Below, piece after piece: positions 15,789-22,266 of a stretch of 22,672 nt of DNA. Source of the DNA: JAVBLQ01 sp031553435 (GTDB lineage: Bacteria; Bacteroidota; Bacteroidia; Bacteroidales; Azobacteroidaceae); NCBI GenBank assembly GCA_031553435.1, contig JAVBLQ010000078.1, forward strand, positions 1 to 22,672, read 5' to 3'. Below the pieces are notes generated by a model. That model was not told where the DNA came from. It ran no database searches and saw only the letters and a list, made by a program, of their open reading frames with translations. How positions within the stretch are numbered: the first letter of the stretch is position 1; every line of letters begins with the position of its first letter. Made by a program: the position numbers and the translations under genes.

Positions 15789-16625
15789 ATGTATTCAACT
15801 TCCCCAGGTCCCATCGGCGTATTTGATTCCGGTTATGGTGGTTTAACCATTCTGGAAAAAATAAGAGAATTAATGCCGGAATATGATTATCTTTATTTGG
15901 GAGATAATGCGAGGGCTCCTTATGGAACACGTTCTTTTGAAGTTGTATATGAGTTTACTCTCCAAGCCGTAACTAAACTTTTCGAAAAAGGATGCCATCT
16001 TGTGATATTAGCTTGTAATACGGCATCAGCCAAGGCTTTAAGAAGCATTCAGCAAAATGACCTTCCACATTTAGATCCTCAAAGAAGAGTATTAGGCGTT
16101 ATTCGCCCGACTGCAGAAATTATCGGAAAAATTACGAAAACCAATCATGTTGGTATTGTCGGAACTTCCGGCACTATTAATTCCCGGTCTTATCTTTTGG
16201 AAATCAATAAAATGTTCCCGGAAATTGTTTTAACAAGCGAAGCATGTCCTATGTGGGTGCCGTTGGTTGAAAATCATGAGTTCGATAAACCCGGAGCAGA
16301 TTATTTTATCAAACAACATTTGGATCGGATTTTTTCCATGGATAATCAGATTGATACTCTGGTTCTGGCTTGTACACATTATCCTTTGCTGGAAAAGAAG
16401 ATCAGGGCGTATTTGCCTTCAGAAGTTACATTGTTTTCGCAGGGAAATCATGTAGCTAAAAGTCTGAAAGATTATTTATTTCGTCATCCGGAGATGGATG
16501 CAAAGTGTTCGAAAAATGGAATTTGCCGCTTTTATACTACCGAATCCGAAGATAAATTCAAGGAAACAGCATCTATCTTTCTACACGAAAATATTCATGT
16601 AGAAAGAATAGTGATTGATGTTTGA
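15789..16625 (+). CDS. murI: Glutamate racemase
   Basis: MurI interconverts L- and D-glutamate, supplying D-Glu for peptidoglycan. The two catalytic cysteines are visible: C76 in ILACNTASA and C195 in VLACTHYPLL. The substrate-binding signatures are GVFDSGYGGLTIL (D13, S14) and YLGDNARAPYG. The 278 residues are typical. The ATG at 15789 lies directly after the 7-bp repeat hairpin. It ends the envelope-biogenesis cluster and is convergent with the minus-strand ppk2 gene, whose stop lies only 8 bases away. Near its 3' end an inverted repeat, TCTTTCTACA (16576-16585) with TGTAGAAAGA (16598-16607), could form a 10-bp hairpin inside the coding sequence. Confidence 0.95.
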   Translation: MYSTSPGPIGVFDSGYGGLTILEKIRELMPEYDYLYLGDNARAPYGTRSFEVVYEFTLQAVTKLFEKGCHLVILACNTASAKALRSIQQNDLPHLDPQRRVLGVIRPTAEIIGKITKTNHVGIVGTSGTINSRSYLLEINKMFPEIVLTSEACPMWVPLVENHEFDKPGADYFIKQHLDRIFSMDNQIDTLVLACTHYPLLEKKIRAYLPSEVTLFSQGNHVAKSLKDYLFRHPEMDAKCSKNGICRFYTTESEDKFKETASIFLHENIHVERIVIDV

Positions 16626-16633
16626 TTCATTTC

Positions 16634-17572
16634 TCAGTTTTCATTCATCAGTGCCGTCTTAGCTTCTTCCAGCCTTTTCTTATCTTCTTCATTCAGATCA
16701 GGATATTTCAGGTTTAATTCCTCCATTTTTTCAGTAATTATTTTTCCGACAGCATAACGCATAAACCATTTATGGTCGGCCGGAATGATGTACCAGGGAG
16801 CGTATTCGGTAGAAGTGTTGGTAAATACATCCGAATAGGCTTTCATGTATTTATCCCAGAGATCTCTTTCTTTCAGATCCGAAAAAGAAAATTTCCAGTT
16901 TCTGGATTCATCATCCAAGCGTTTCATGAAACGTTTTTTCTGTTCTTCTTTTGAAACATTCAGAAAAAATTTCAATACAATCGTTCCATTTTCAAATAGA
17001 TAACGCTCTATATCATTGACTTGGCGATAACGTTTTTCCCAGAAATTTTTATCAATATTTTTCAATTTTTCAATATTCGGTAATTGTTGATTGAGTAATA
17101 TTTCCGGATGAACCTTGGTTACCAATAATTCTTCATAATGAGAACGATTGAAAATGCCGATACGTCCACGTTCCGGATAGCATCTGGCAATCCTCCACAT
17201 ATAATCATGATCCAACTCTTCTGCAGATGGTTGTTTGAATGAAAATACCTGACAGCCCTGGGGATTGACTCCCGACATTACATGTTTGATTGTACCATCT
17301 TTTCCCGCTGCATCCATTGCCTGGAATATAATAAGCAGGGAATATTTGTTGTGAGCGTAAAGTTTATCCTGCAACTCGGTCAATAACTCGATATTATCCT
17401 GCAACAGCTTAACACATGATTCCTTGTCTAAGTCTCCGGTAAAGTCTGTGCTGAAATCTTTTACTTTGTGTTTTTGTCCCGGTTTCGCTAAAAAATAATT
17501 GCTAAAGTTTTTCATATCTTCGTGTTTATATTTATGCCCTTTGATATATGTATATAATTCTTCACTCTTCAC
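16634..17572 (-). CDS. ppk2: PPK2-family polyphosphate:nucleotide phosphotransferase
   Basis: PPK2 enzymes transfer phosphate between inorganic polyphosphate and nucleoside mono- or diphosphates. The P-loop-type motif AMDAAGKDG is at residues 85-93, the lid region with CYPERGRIG at 131-139 and the Walker B-like FNRSHYEE at 141-148. At 312 residues this is a one-domain PPK2. The subclass, and therefore whether AMP or ADP/GDP is preferred, is not decided by these motifs alone. From a GTG at 17572 the gene overlaps the end of ppk1 by 11 bases, implying translational coupling. An alternative ATG at 17515 would shorten it by 19 residues and remove the overlap. Together with ppk1 it makes a polyphosphate synthesis-and-use operon. 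Confidence 0.9.
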   Translation of the reverse strand: MKSEELYTYIKGHKYKHEDMKNFSNYFLAKPGQKHKVKDFSTDFTGDLDKESCVKLLQDNIELLTELQDKLYAHNKYSLLIIFQAMDAAGKDGTIKHVMSGVNPQGCQVFSFKQPSAEELDHDYMWRIARCYPERGRIGIFNRSHYEELLVTKVHPEILLNQQLPNIEKLKNIDKNFWEKRYRQVNDIERYLFENGTIVLKFFLNVSKEEQKKRFMKRLDDESRNWKFSFSDLKERDLWDKYMKAYSDVFTNTSTEYAPWYIIPADHKWFMRYAVGKIITEKMEELNLKYPDLNEEDKKRLEEAKTALMNEN

Positions 17573-19631
17573 TCATAAAATATTTGTACGTTTCTTCCTG
17601 TGATCTCACATCCGGCTCATTATCCTCTGTTTTTTCCTTGAATTTATTGGAAAGTTCATAATCCAGGATGCGGGCTTTTATATTGTCTTTCAATTGAATA
17701 TTGATCATATCTCTGATAATTTGACGACTTTCCGTATCAAGTACGGGGAAAGTGACCTCTATGCGGTAATCCAGATTGCGTGTCATCATATCAGCCGAAG
17801 AGAGTAGTATGATTTCTTTTCCTTCATTGGAAAAAATAAATACCCGGGCGTGTTCCAGGTATTTATCAACAATACTGATTACTTCTATATTTTCACTTAA
17901 TTCTTTTTTATTCGGAATTAACCGGCATATTCCCCTGACTATTAGTTTTATTTTTACACCTGCTTTACCTGCTTCATATAATTTATCGATAATATCTTCG
18001 TCAGTCAGGCTATTCATTTTTAGGATAATATAACTTTCAATGCCCTTTTTTGCATTTTTTATTTCTTTGTTGATCAAACTGTTTATCTTTTTTCGGAGTA
18101 TCAACGGAGAGATGATCAAAGTATGGTAGGATGAAGAGAGATAATTATTCTCCAGATTGATGAATAATTGATATAAATCGGTAGTAATCAGTTTATTATA
18201 AGTAAAATAATGATAGTCGCCATAAATTTTGGCTGTTTTTTCATTATAATTGCCGGTTCCGAGCATGGCGAAGCGTTCTTCTTTATCGCCTTTTTTCTTT
18301 GTGACCAGACATATTTTCGAGTGTACTTTGAGAGCGTGCGGGGTGTGCATCACTTGTACGCCAGCCTCTTCCAGTTCTCGTGTCCAGTATATATTATTGG
18401 CTTCGTCAAACCGGGCTTTTAGTTCGAGCATGGCAATTACCTTTTTTCCGTTTCTGGCGGCATTAGCTAGTGCACTGATAATTCTTGACCGGTCAGACAA
18501 GCGATATAAAGTTATTTTAATGGAAGTGACTTCCGGATTGATGGCGGCTTCTCTCAAAAAATAAATAGGATAATCGAAAGATTGATATGGCACGCTGATC
18601 AGAATATTTCTTTGCCTGATAACGTTCAGGAGACTTTTGTCCAAATCAACATCTTTCCGGTATAAAGGAGGGGTTGACGGATAGACCAAATGAGCATCTC
18701 CGATAGCAGGAAAATTGAAAAAATCTTTGAAATTATGGTATCGACCTCCGGGAATGATATTAGGCGTTTTTATCTTTAATTTTTTAAAAGTATATTCGAG
18801 CAATTTGTTAGGAATATCTGTATCATAAGTAAAACGAACGGGTGAACCTTTTTTCCGTTGTTTAAGACTTTTTGAAATGCTTTCCATCAAGCTGATAGAA
18901 AGATCCGTATCTATATCGAGTTCTGCATCGCGTGTTACTTTAATTGTATAGGCTTTATACTTATTGTAATCGAATATGCCGAATAAACTACTCATACAAT
19001 ACCGGATGATATCGTCCAATAGAATAATGTATTTATTATTGCCGATTTGTGGAAGGATGAAAAAACGGGAATGATTGCCGGGTATTTCAAGAAGAGCATG
19101 CTGCCTTTCCTTATTTTCTGAATTTATTAGTTCGATAATAAAGTAAATAGCGGAATCTTTTACCTGTATATTGGTCAAATTGTCCAACATAATGGGAGAA
19201 AGATCTTGTAAAAGTTTTTCCTTGAAATATGTTTGAACTCTTTTTCCCTGTTCTTTGGAAATATTTTTATCGTTGACAATAAATATTTTTTCTTCGGCAA
19301 GTTTGGGTACAAGTAGATTATTGTATATGCTTTCGATTCGTATTTGTTGTTCTTTGACTTGGGTATAGATTTCTTTGAGTATTTTCCCCGGTTTTTCGCC
19401 ATGATAAAGTTTGTCCCCTCCTTTAATTTGAGAAAGACGGGTGAGAGCAGCAACACGTACCCTGAAAAATTCATCCAGATTGGAGGAAAATATGGCCAGA
19501 AAACGAATTCGTTCAATCAGAGGCGTTTTTTCATCACAAACTTCCTGCAAGACCCGGTTATTAAAAGAAAGCCAGCTTATTTCACGATTGATATATTTTG
19601 TTTTAGGTGCCATAGCGAGTTTTGTAATCAT
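17562..19631 (-). CDS. ppk1: Polyphosphate kinase 1
   Basis: PPK1 reversibly polymerises the terminal phosphate of ATP into inorganic polyphosphate. With the start at the ATG ending at 19631 the protein has 690 codons less the stop (689 residues). It begins MITKLAMAPKTKYINREISWLSFNNRVL, the family's N-terminal signature. The phospholipase D-like C-terminal domains carry the two essential histidines: H437 in ALKVHSKICLV and H594 in YLEHARVF, close to E. coli positions 435 and 592. An in-frame TTG at 19676 would add 15 residues, but it coincides with the -7 box TAACTTTG and would lie upstream of the expected transcription start, so I reject it. It is the first gene of the ppk1-ppk2 operon and divergent from the recombinase gene. 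Confidence 0.95.
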   Translation of the reverse strand: MITKLAMAPKTKYINREISWLSFNNRVLQEVCDEKTPLIERIRFLAIFSSNLDEFFRVRVAALTRLSQIKGGDKLYHGEKPGKILKEIYTQVKEQQIRIESIYNNLLVPKLAEEKIFIVNDKNISKEQGKRVQTYFKEKLLQDLSPIMLDNLTNIQVKDSAIYFIIELINSENKERQHALLEIPGNHSRFFILPQIGNNKYIILLDDIIRYCMSSLFGIFDYNKYKAYTIKVTRDAELDIDTDLSISLMESISKSLKQRKKGSPVRFTYDTDIPNKLLEYTFKKLKIKTPNIIPGGRYHNFKDFFNFPAIGDAHLVYPSTPPLYRKDVDLDKSLLNVIRQRNILISVPYQSFDYPIYFLREAAINPEVTSIKITLYRLSDRSRIISALANAARNGKKVIAMLELKARFDEANNIYWTRELEEAGVQVMHTPHALKVHSKICLVTKKKGDKEERFAMLGTGNYNEKTAKIYGDYHYFTYNKLITTDLYQLFINLENNYLSSSYHTLIISPLILRKKINSLINKEIKNAKKGIESYIILKMNSLTDEDIIDKLYEAGKAGVKIKLIVRGICRLIPNKKELSENIEVISIVDKYLEHARVFIFSNEGKEIILLSSADMMTRNLDYRIEVTFPVLDTESRQIIRDMINIQLKDNIKARILDYELSNKFKEKTEDNEPDVRSQEETYKYFMSEE

Positions 19632-19673
19632 ATCTTCTCCCAAATATAACAAAAAATTAAACCGAAGGTTGTG

Positions 19674-19681
19674 CAAAGTTA
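19674..19681 (-). promoter_or_regulatory. Putative promoter -7 box for ppk1-ppk2
   Basis: On the minus strand TAACTTTG (the same octamer as before hpt) lies 42 bases upstream of the ppk1 ATG. A TTG at 19706-19704 is 22 bases further up, a slightly long spacing. A second TAnnTTTG match, TATATTTG, occurs at 19648-19641 but is very close to the start codon. Confidence 0.5.
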
Positions 19682-19771
19682 CAAATTATAGTGGACGAAT
19701 AGACAAGTAAATAGGTCATCTTTCGCCTTTCTCCGAAAATTTATTAAACTTTTTTTCCTTTTACAACGTTC

Positions 19772-19779
19772 TACATTTG
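19772..19779 (+). promoter_or_regulatory. Putative promoter -7 box for the tyrosine recombinase
   Basis: TACATTTG matches TAnnTTTG and is 25 bases before the ATG at 19805. The -33 region is T-rich without a clear TTTG. Confidence 0.5.
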
Positions 19780-19804
19780 TCAAATTAAAATATACCATAA
19801 AATT

Positions 19805-21034
19805 ATGAAGTCAACCAGTATCCATCTCAAATTCCGGCCTTCTTCCGTTCCTGGCCACGAAGGGTCCGTCTACTTCCGGTTCATCCGTAACCGGGAGGTT
19901 AAAGTTCTTACCACCTCCCATAAACTCTTTCCCGGGGAGTGGAATCCCCACCTGGAAAAAGTCAAACTCGGCTGTTCCTCCCGTCTGCGTGATATGTATT
20001 TGCAGAAGCTTTCCGCTGATTTGTCTCGTGAGCGTGCAAACCTGGAAAGCAATATCCGCAGTTTGGAACGATCCGGTAATTTCAAACTTGCAGATTTCGT
20101 CGAACATTACCGCCTTCACAGGAGTTGTTGCATGCTTTTGACCTTTGCCCCGGAACTGGAGCAGTCCCTCCGCCAATCCGGTCAGATCCGCACGGCCCGT
20201 GCATACCGTGATGCCGCCCGTAACTTCATCCGTTTCAACGGTGGACAGGATTTTCCTTTGGAGCAGCTCGACGCCGCCCGGATCAAGGAATACGAAACCT
20301 GGATGAAGTTCAAGGGCAACAAACTGAACACGATCTCATTCTACATGCGCAACCTGCGGATGATACACAAGGGGGCTGTGGAAAGACGGTTGATTGGCGA
20401 TCCCGGTGAAGATATTTTCGCCCATGTTTTTACCGGTGTAGACAAAACAAGGAAACGTGCAGTAAAAAAAGAAGTAATTGAGGATCTGGCGGCCATGGAT
20501 TTTGCCATGTCCTCCTGCTTGATGGCATTTTCCCGCGATCTGTTCATCCTGAGTTTCTATCTTCGCGGTATTTCGTTTATCGACCTGGCTTACCTGAAAA
20601 AAAAGAATGTTAAGAACGGTATTATCACCTACAAACGTCATAAAACCGGACAGACTCTGGAAATCGCCCTGACCCCGGAAATGCAGGCAATCATCGGGCG
20701 TTATTCCCTCCTTTGCAAGGATTCGGATTATCTTCTCCCTATTTTGGGCAAAGACGACAGCCGCCAGTCTTACGACAATGCGCTGAAAAAGCAGAATGGA
20801 AACTTAAAAAAACTCTCGAAACTGCTTGGTCTGGAAGAACATCTTACCACTTACGTCAGCCGCCACTCCTGGGCAACGATCGCCCGGAAACAGGGTATTC
20901 CGATGTCGCTCATCAGCCAGGGACTGGGGCATGAATCGGAAAGGACAACATTGATCTATCTGGATTCGTTCGACTATACGCCATTGCATCAAGCGAACCT
21001 CAAGGTTATCAGACAAACGAAAAAAATTTCGTAA
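19805..21034 (+). CDS. Tyrosine site-specific recombinase (Bacteroidetes integrase/invertase type)
   Basis: This 409-residue protein cuts and rejoins DNA at short inverted or direct sites through a 3'-phosphotyrosine intermediate. The N-terminal arm (about 1-100) is the Bacteroidetes integrase type. A SAM-like core-binding domain follows at about 110-210, and the catalytic domain starts near 225. Catalytic residues are visible: R254 (YLRGISF), K280 (RHKTG), R353 (YVSRHSW), H376 (GLGHES) and the nucleophile Y385, nine residues after H376. The first His of the HxxR motif is Tyr350, a substitution I regard as common in this family. The gene is richer in G+C than its chromosomal neighbours. No other transfer genes or tRNA lie nearby, and an inverted-repeat pair starts 33 bases after its stop, so DNA inversion is more likely than element integration. 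Confidence 0.92.
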   Translation: MKSTSIHLKFRPSSVPGHEGSVYFRFIRNREVKVLTTSHKLFPGEWNPHLEKVKLGCSSRLRDMYLQKLSADLSRERANLESNIRSLERSGNFKLADFVEHYRLHRSCCMLLTFAPELEQSLRQSGQIRTARAYRDAARNFIRFNGGQDFPLEQLDAARIKEYETWMKFKGNKLNTISFYMRNLRMIHKGAVERRLIGDPGEDIFAHVFTGVDKTRKRAVKKEVIEDLAAMDFAMSSCLMAFSRDLFILSFYLRGISFIDLAYLKKKNVKNGIITYKRHKTGQTLEIALTPEMQAIIGRYSLLCKDSDYLLPILGKDDSRQSYDNALKKQNGNLKKLSKLLGLEEHLTTYVSRHSWATIARKQGIPMSLISQGLGHESERTTLIYLDSFDYTPLHQANLKVIRQTKKIS

Positions 21035-21067
21035 AGAAAGACAAGAAAAGATAAACGGGAAAGTTTT

Positions 21068-21088
21068 CTATCACTTCATTAATGATAG
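21068..21088 (+). repeat. Left inverted repeat (candidate recombinase core site)
   Basis: The site has perfect 6-bp inverted arms, CTATCA (21068-21073) and TGATAG (21083-21088), around a 9-base centre, CTTCATTAA. This is the half-site/spacer/half-site layout expected for a tyrosine recombinase. It begins 33 bases after the recombinase stop. A third partial half-site, CTATC (21092-21096), follows after GGG. Confidence 0.7.
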
Positions 21089-21121
21089 GGGCTATCTTAA
21101 AAGCAACTTGAAATGATAAGG

Positions 21122-21153
21122 CAAAAATAGAGAATAATCCCTGAACTATACAA
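21122..21153 (-). promoter_or_regulatory. Candidate promoter inside the invertible segment, facing left
   Basis: On the minus strand TTG (21153-21151) and TATTTTTG (21129-21122, matching TAnnTTTG) are 21 bases apart. As drawn, transcription would leave the segment leftwards into the 3' end of the recombinase gene. After inversion it would leave rightwards towards the gene at 22267. The same TATTTTTG octamer occurs again at 21401-21394. Confidence 0.4.
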
Positions 21154-21489
21154 TAGGCAGTACCCTAAAAGATTAATATTTTTACATAAATTATATTTTA
21201 TCTTTTATTTTTAATGATTTAAGTCGTTTTAATTTCTTAAAAATATTAACATTTTTGAGGGGATTAAATTGTGTTGCCTTTTTTTGAGGCTGTGAAGTAT
21301 GATTAAATTAGTGAAATACAGCGAATTATAATTATTTAGGCATTCCTTTGTCCAAAAAACATATACTTGTTATTCAGAAAATTTTATTAAAGACAAAAAT
21401 ACCTTTTGAGCCCTGCCATAGACAAGCCCCCTGACCAAATTTTCCCGATCCTGTTTCAAAAAATTTACCTCCGGCTGTGGTTTTTCTTC

Positions 21490-21520
21490 TTTTAAATTAC
21501 TTATTATAAGTAATTTAAAA
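21490..21520. repeat. Perfect 31-base A+T palindrome
   Basis: Arms of 15 bp (21490-21504 and 21506-21520) pair perfectly around one central base; the left arm is TTTTAAATTACTTAT. No long T-tract follows, so a protein-binding site or cruciform seems more likely than a terminator. Confidence 0.85.
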
Positions 21521-21622
21521 ATGTTTCAAAATATTTTATTTTTATTTTTTTACAAATTCCTGTAAATCACTTGGTGTCTTTTTGTATTTCACAAGTGTAT
21601 ACCAGTACCCTTTGTTTATGCT

Positions 21623-21656
21623 TCTGTTGAATATTAATTTATTAATATTCAACAGA
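21623..21656. repeat. Perfect 34-base palindrome near the right end of the segment
   Basis: Arms of 16 bp (21623-21638, TCTGTTGAATATTAAT, and its exact complement at 21641-21656) are separated by two bases. The palindrome lies 9-17 bases after a weak rightward promoter candidate and 24 bases before the right inverted repeat. It could be an operator, an RNA hairpin at the transcript 5' end, or an accessory site for the recombinase. Confidence 0.85.
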
Positions 21657-21680
21657 TTATGTTTTTTGTTTTTTCCGTCG

Positions 21681-21701
21681 GTACCACTAATGAAGTGACA
21701 G
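21681..21701 (-). repeat. Right inverted repeat (candidate recombinase core site)
   Basis: This is the reverse-complement copy of the site at 21068-21088. 17 of 21 positions match, including an uninterrupted 11-base core, TAATGAAGTGA (21688-21698). Mismatches fall mainly in the outer arms (GTACCA and TGACAG on the plus strand). This leaves the centre identical over most of its length, as strand exchange requires. Confidence 0.7.
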
Positions 21702-22266
21702 AATGAAAAGCCCTACAATGACAAGATAAGCAAGCCCTGACGAAAAGGTCGCAATTATTTTCTCATGCTGGTTTAGAGATAAAAAACAGAAAGGAATAAA
21801 CATCTTATTTGATTTCCGGCATACGCTCTGCCCCTTAAAAAGAGTTGGAGCCTGTAATCGGGTAAGAAAAAACAACTTCAAAGACATGCAACAAACTTCT
21901 GACAACAAGGGATTTTCCTGTTGTGAAACAGGATGAAGGGTTTGCCAACGCAGACAACTCCATCCCCACCAGTTCATTTTTCCTTTTTAAAACAAACAGA
22001 GTAGTGGAGTGATGCGGGGAGGCCATTAGGGGGCCGTTCTGCGTTGGAACCCTTTTTTTGAATTGTCAAATGAAAGTTGACAATTCAAGATCAGGAATTC
22101 AAAATTACGAATTACAAATAAAGAATTTGGTCGTATGGTAAGTCAATTTGTAATTGACTTCGTCGAATGTTGTTTCCTCATTCGTAATTCGCAATTTCTG
22201 ATTAGTAATTAATAAAAAGCTGACTTATAATTAATTAAATAATGTAACACTTAAGAGAACAATCGA
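21702..22266 (+). other. Non-coding leader region with multiple hairpins upstream of the secreted-protein gene
   Basis: I find no credible gene here. The region holds several structures in order. Two mutually exclusive hairpins share CCTGTT: ACAACAAGG 21902-21910 with CCTGTTGT 21917-21924, or CCTGTT 21917-21922 with AACAGG 21927-21932. A three-stem junction spans 21945-22047. A 12-bp hairpin pairs 22058-22069 with 22077-22088. A 9-bp hairpin pairs 22140-22148 with 22152-22160. An imperfect outer inverted repeat places AATTACGAATTAC-type sequence near 22090-22116 and its complement near 22178-22203. No TAnnTTTG box was seen close to the ATG at 22267, so transcription may come from further upstream, through the invertible segment. 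Confidence 0.6.
21945..22059 (+). ncRNA. Candidate structured leader RNA with terminator-like end
   Basis: Three nested pairings can coexist: P1 CCAACGCAGA (21945-21954) with TCTGCGTTGG (22038-22047), P2 ACTCCA (21957-21962) with TGGAGT (22005-22010), and P3 GGCC (22021-22024) with GGCC (22032-22035). A competing small hairpin, GTTC (22036-22039) with GAAC (22047-22050), followed by seven T's (22053-22059), resembles a weak terminator and overlaps the right strand of P1. P1 formation would therefore prevent it. The strand is inferred from the position upstream of the gene at 22267. It is not a class I recognise. Confidence 0.35.

Larger units (their letters stand above)
21068..21701. other. 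Candidate invertible DNA segment (promoter switch)
   Basis: The 634-bp segment lies between two imperfect inverted repeats directly downstream of a tyrosine recombinase gene. It is A+T-rich and has no convincing reading frame. It contains a leftward-facing candidate promoter near its left end (21122-21153), a weaker rightward one near its right end (TTTG at 21581-21584 and a TACCCTTTG variant at 21606-21614), and two long perfect palindromes. Inversion would exchange which promoter faces the secreted-protein gene at 22267. That layout matches invertible promoters known from Bacteroidales capsule and surface-protein loci. That it really inverts is inference. Confidence 0.6.

Noticed and set aside
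16576..16607. Hairpin in the murI 3' end as a terminator
   Set aside because: The 10-bp stem is real, but it lies inside the coding sequence, has a 12-base loop and is not followed by a T-tract, so I did not call it a terminator.
19632..19676. Upstream TTG start for ppk1 at 19676
   Set aside because: It falls within the TAACTTTG -7 box and would be upstream of the expected transcript start; the ATG at 19631 places both active-site histidines within two residues of their E. coli positions.
19805..21034. Recombinase as the integrase of a mobile element with its end at the ppk1 side
   Set aside because: No tRNA target, no attachment-site-like direct repeats, no relaxase, excisionase or transfer genes were seen to the right within the window, while an inverted-repeat pair sits directly next to it. 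An element extending beyond the window remains possible.
21687..21977. Minus-strand open frame of 96 codons ending inside the right inverted repeat
   Set aside because: It has a hydrophobic C-terminal stretch but no recognisable family, no promoter box, no start context, and it overlaps another open frame in a region rich in RNA-like pairings. I treat it as chance, though a conserved small protein cannot be fully excluded.
21835..22026. Second minus-strand open frame (63 codons) in the leader
   Set aside because: Short, overlaps the previous one and the candidate structured RNA, with no supporting signal. More likely it reflects conservation of the DNA or RNA structure than a protein.
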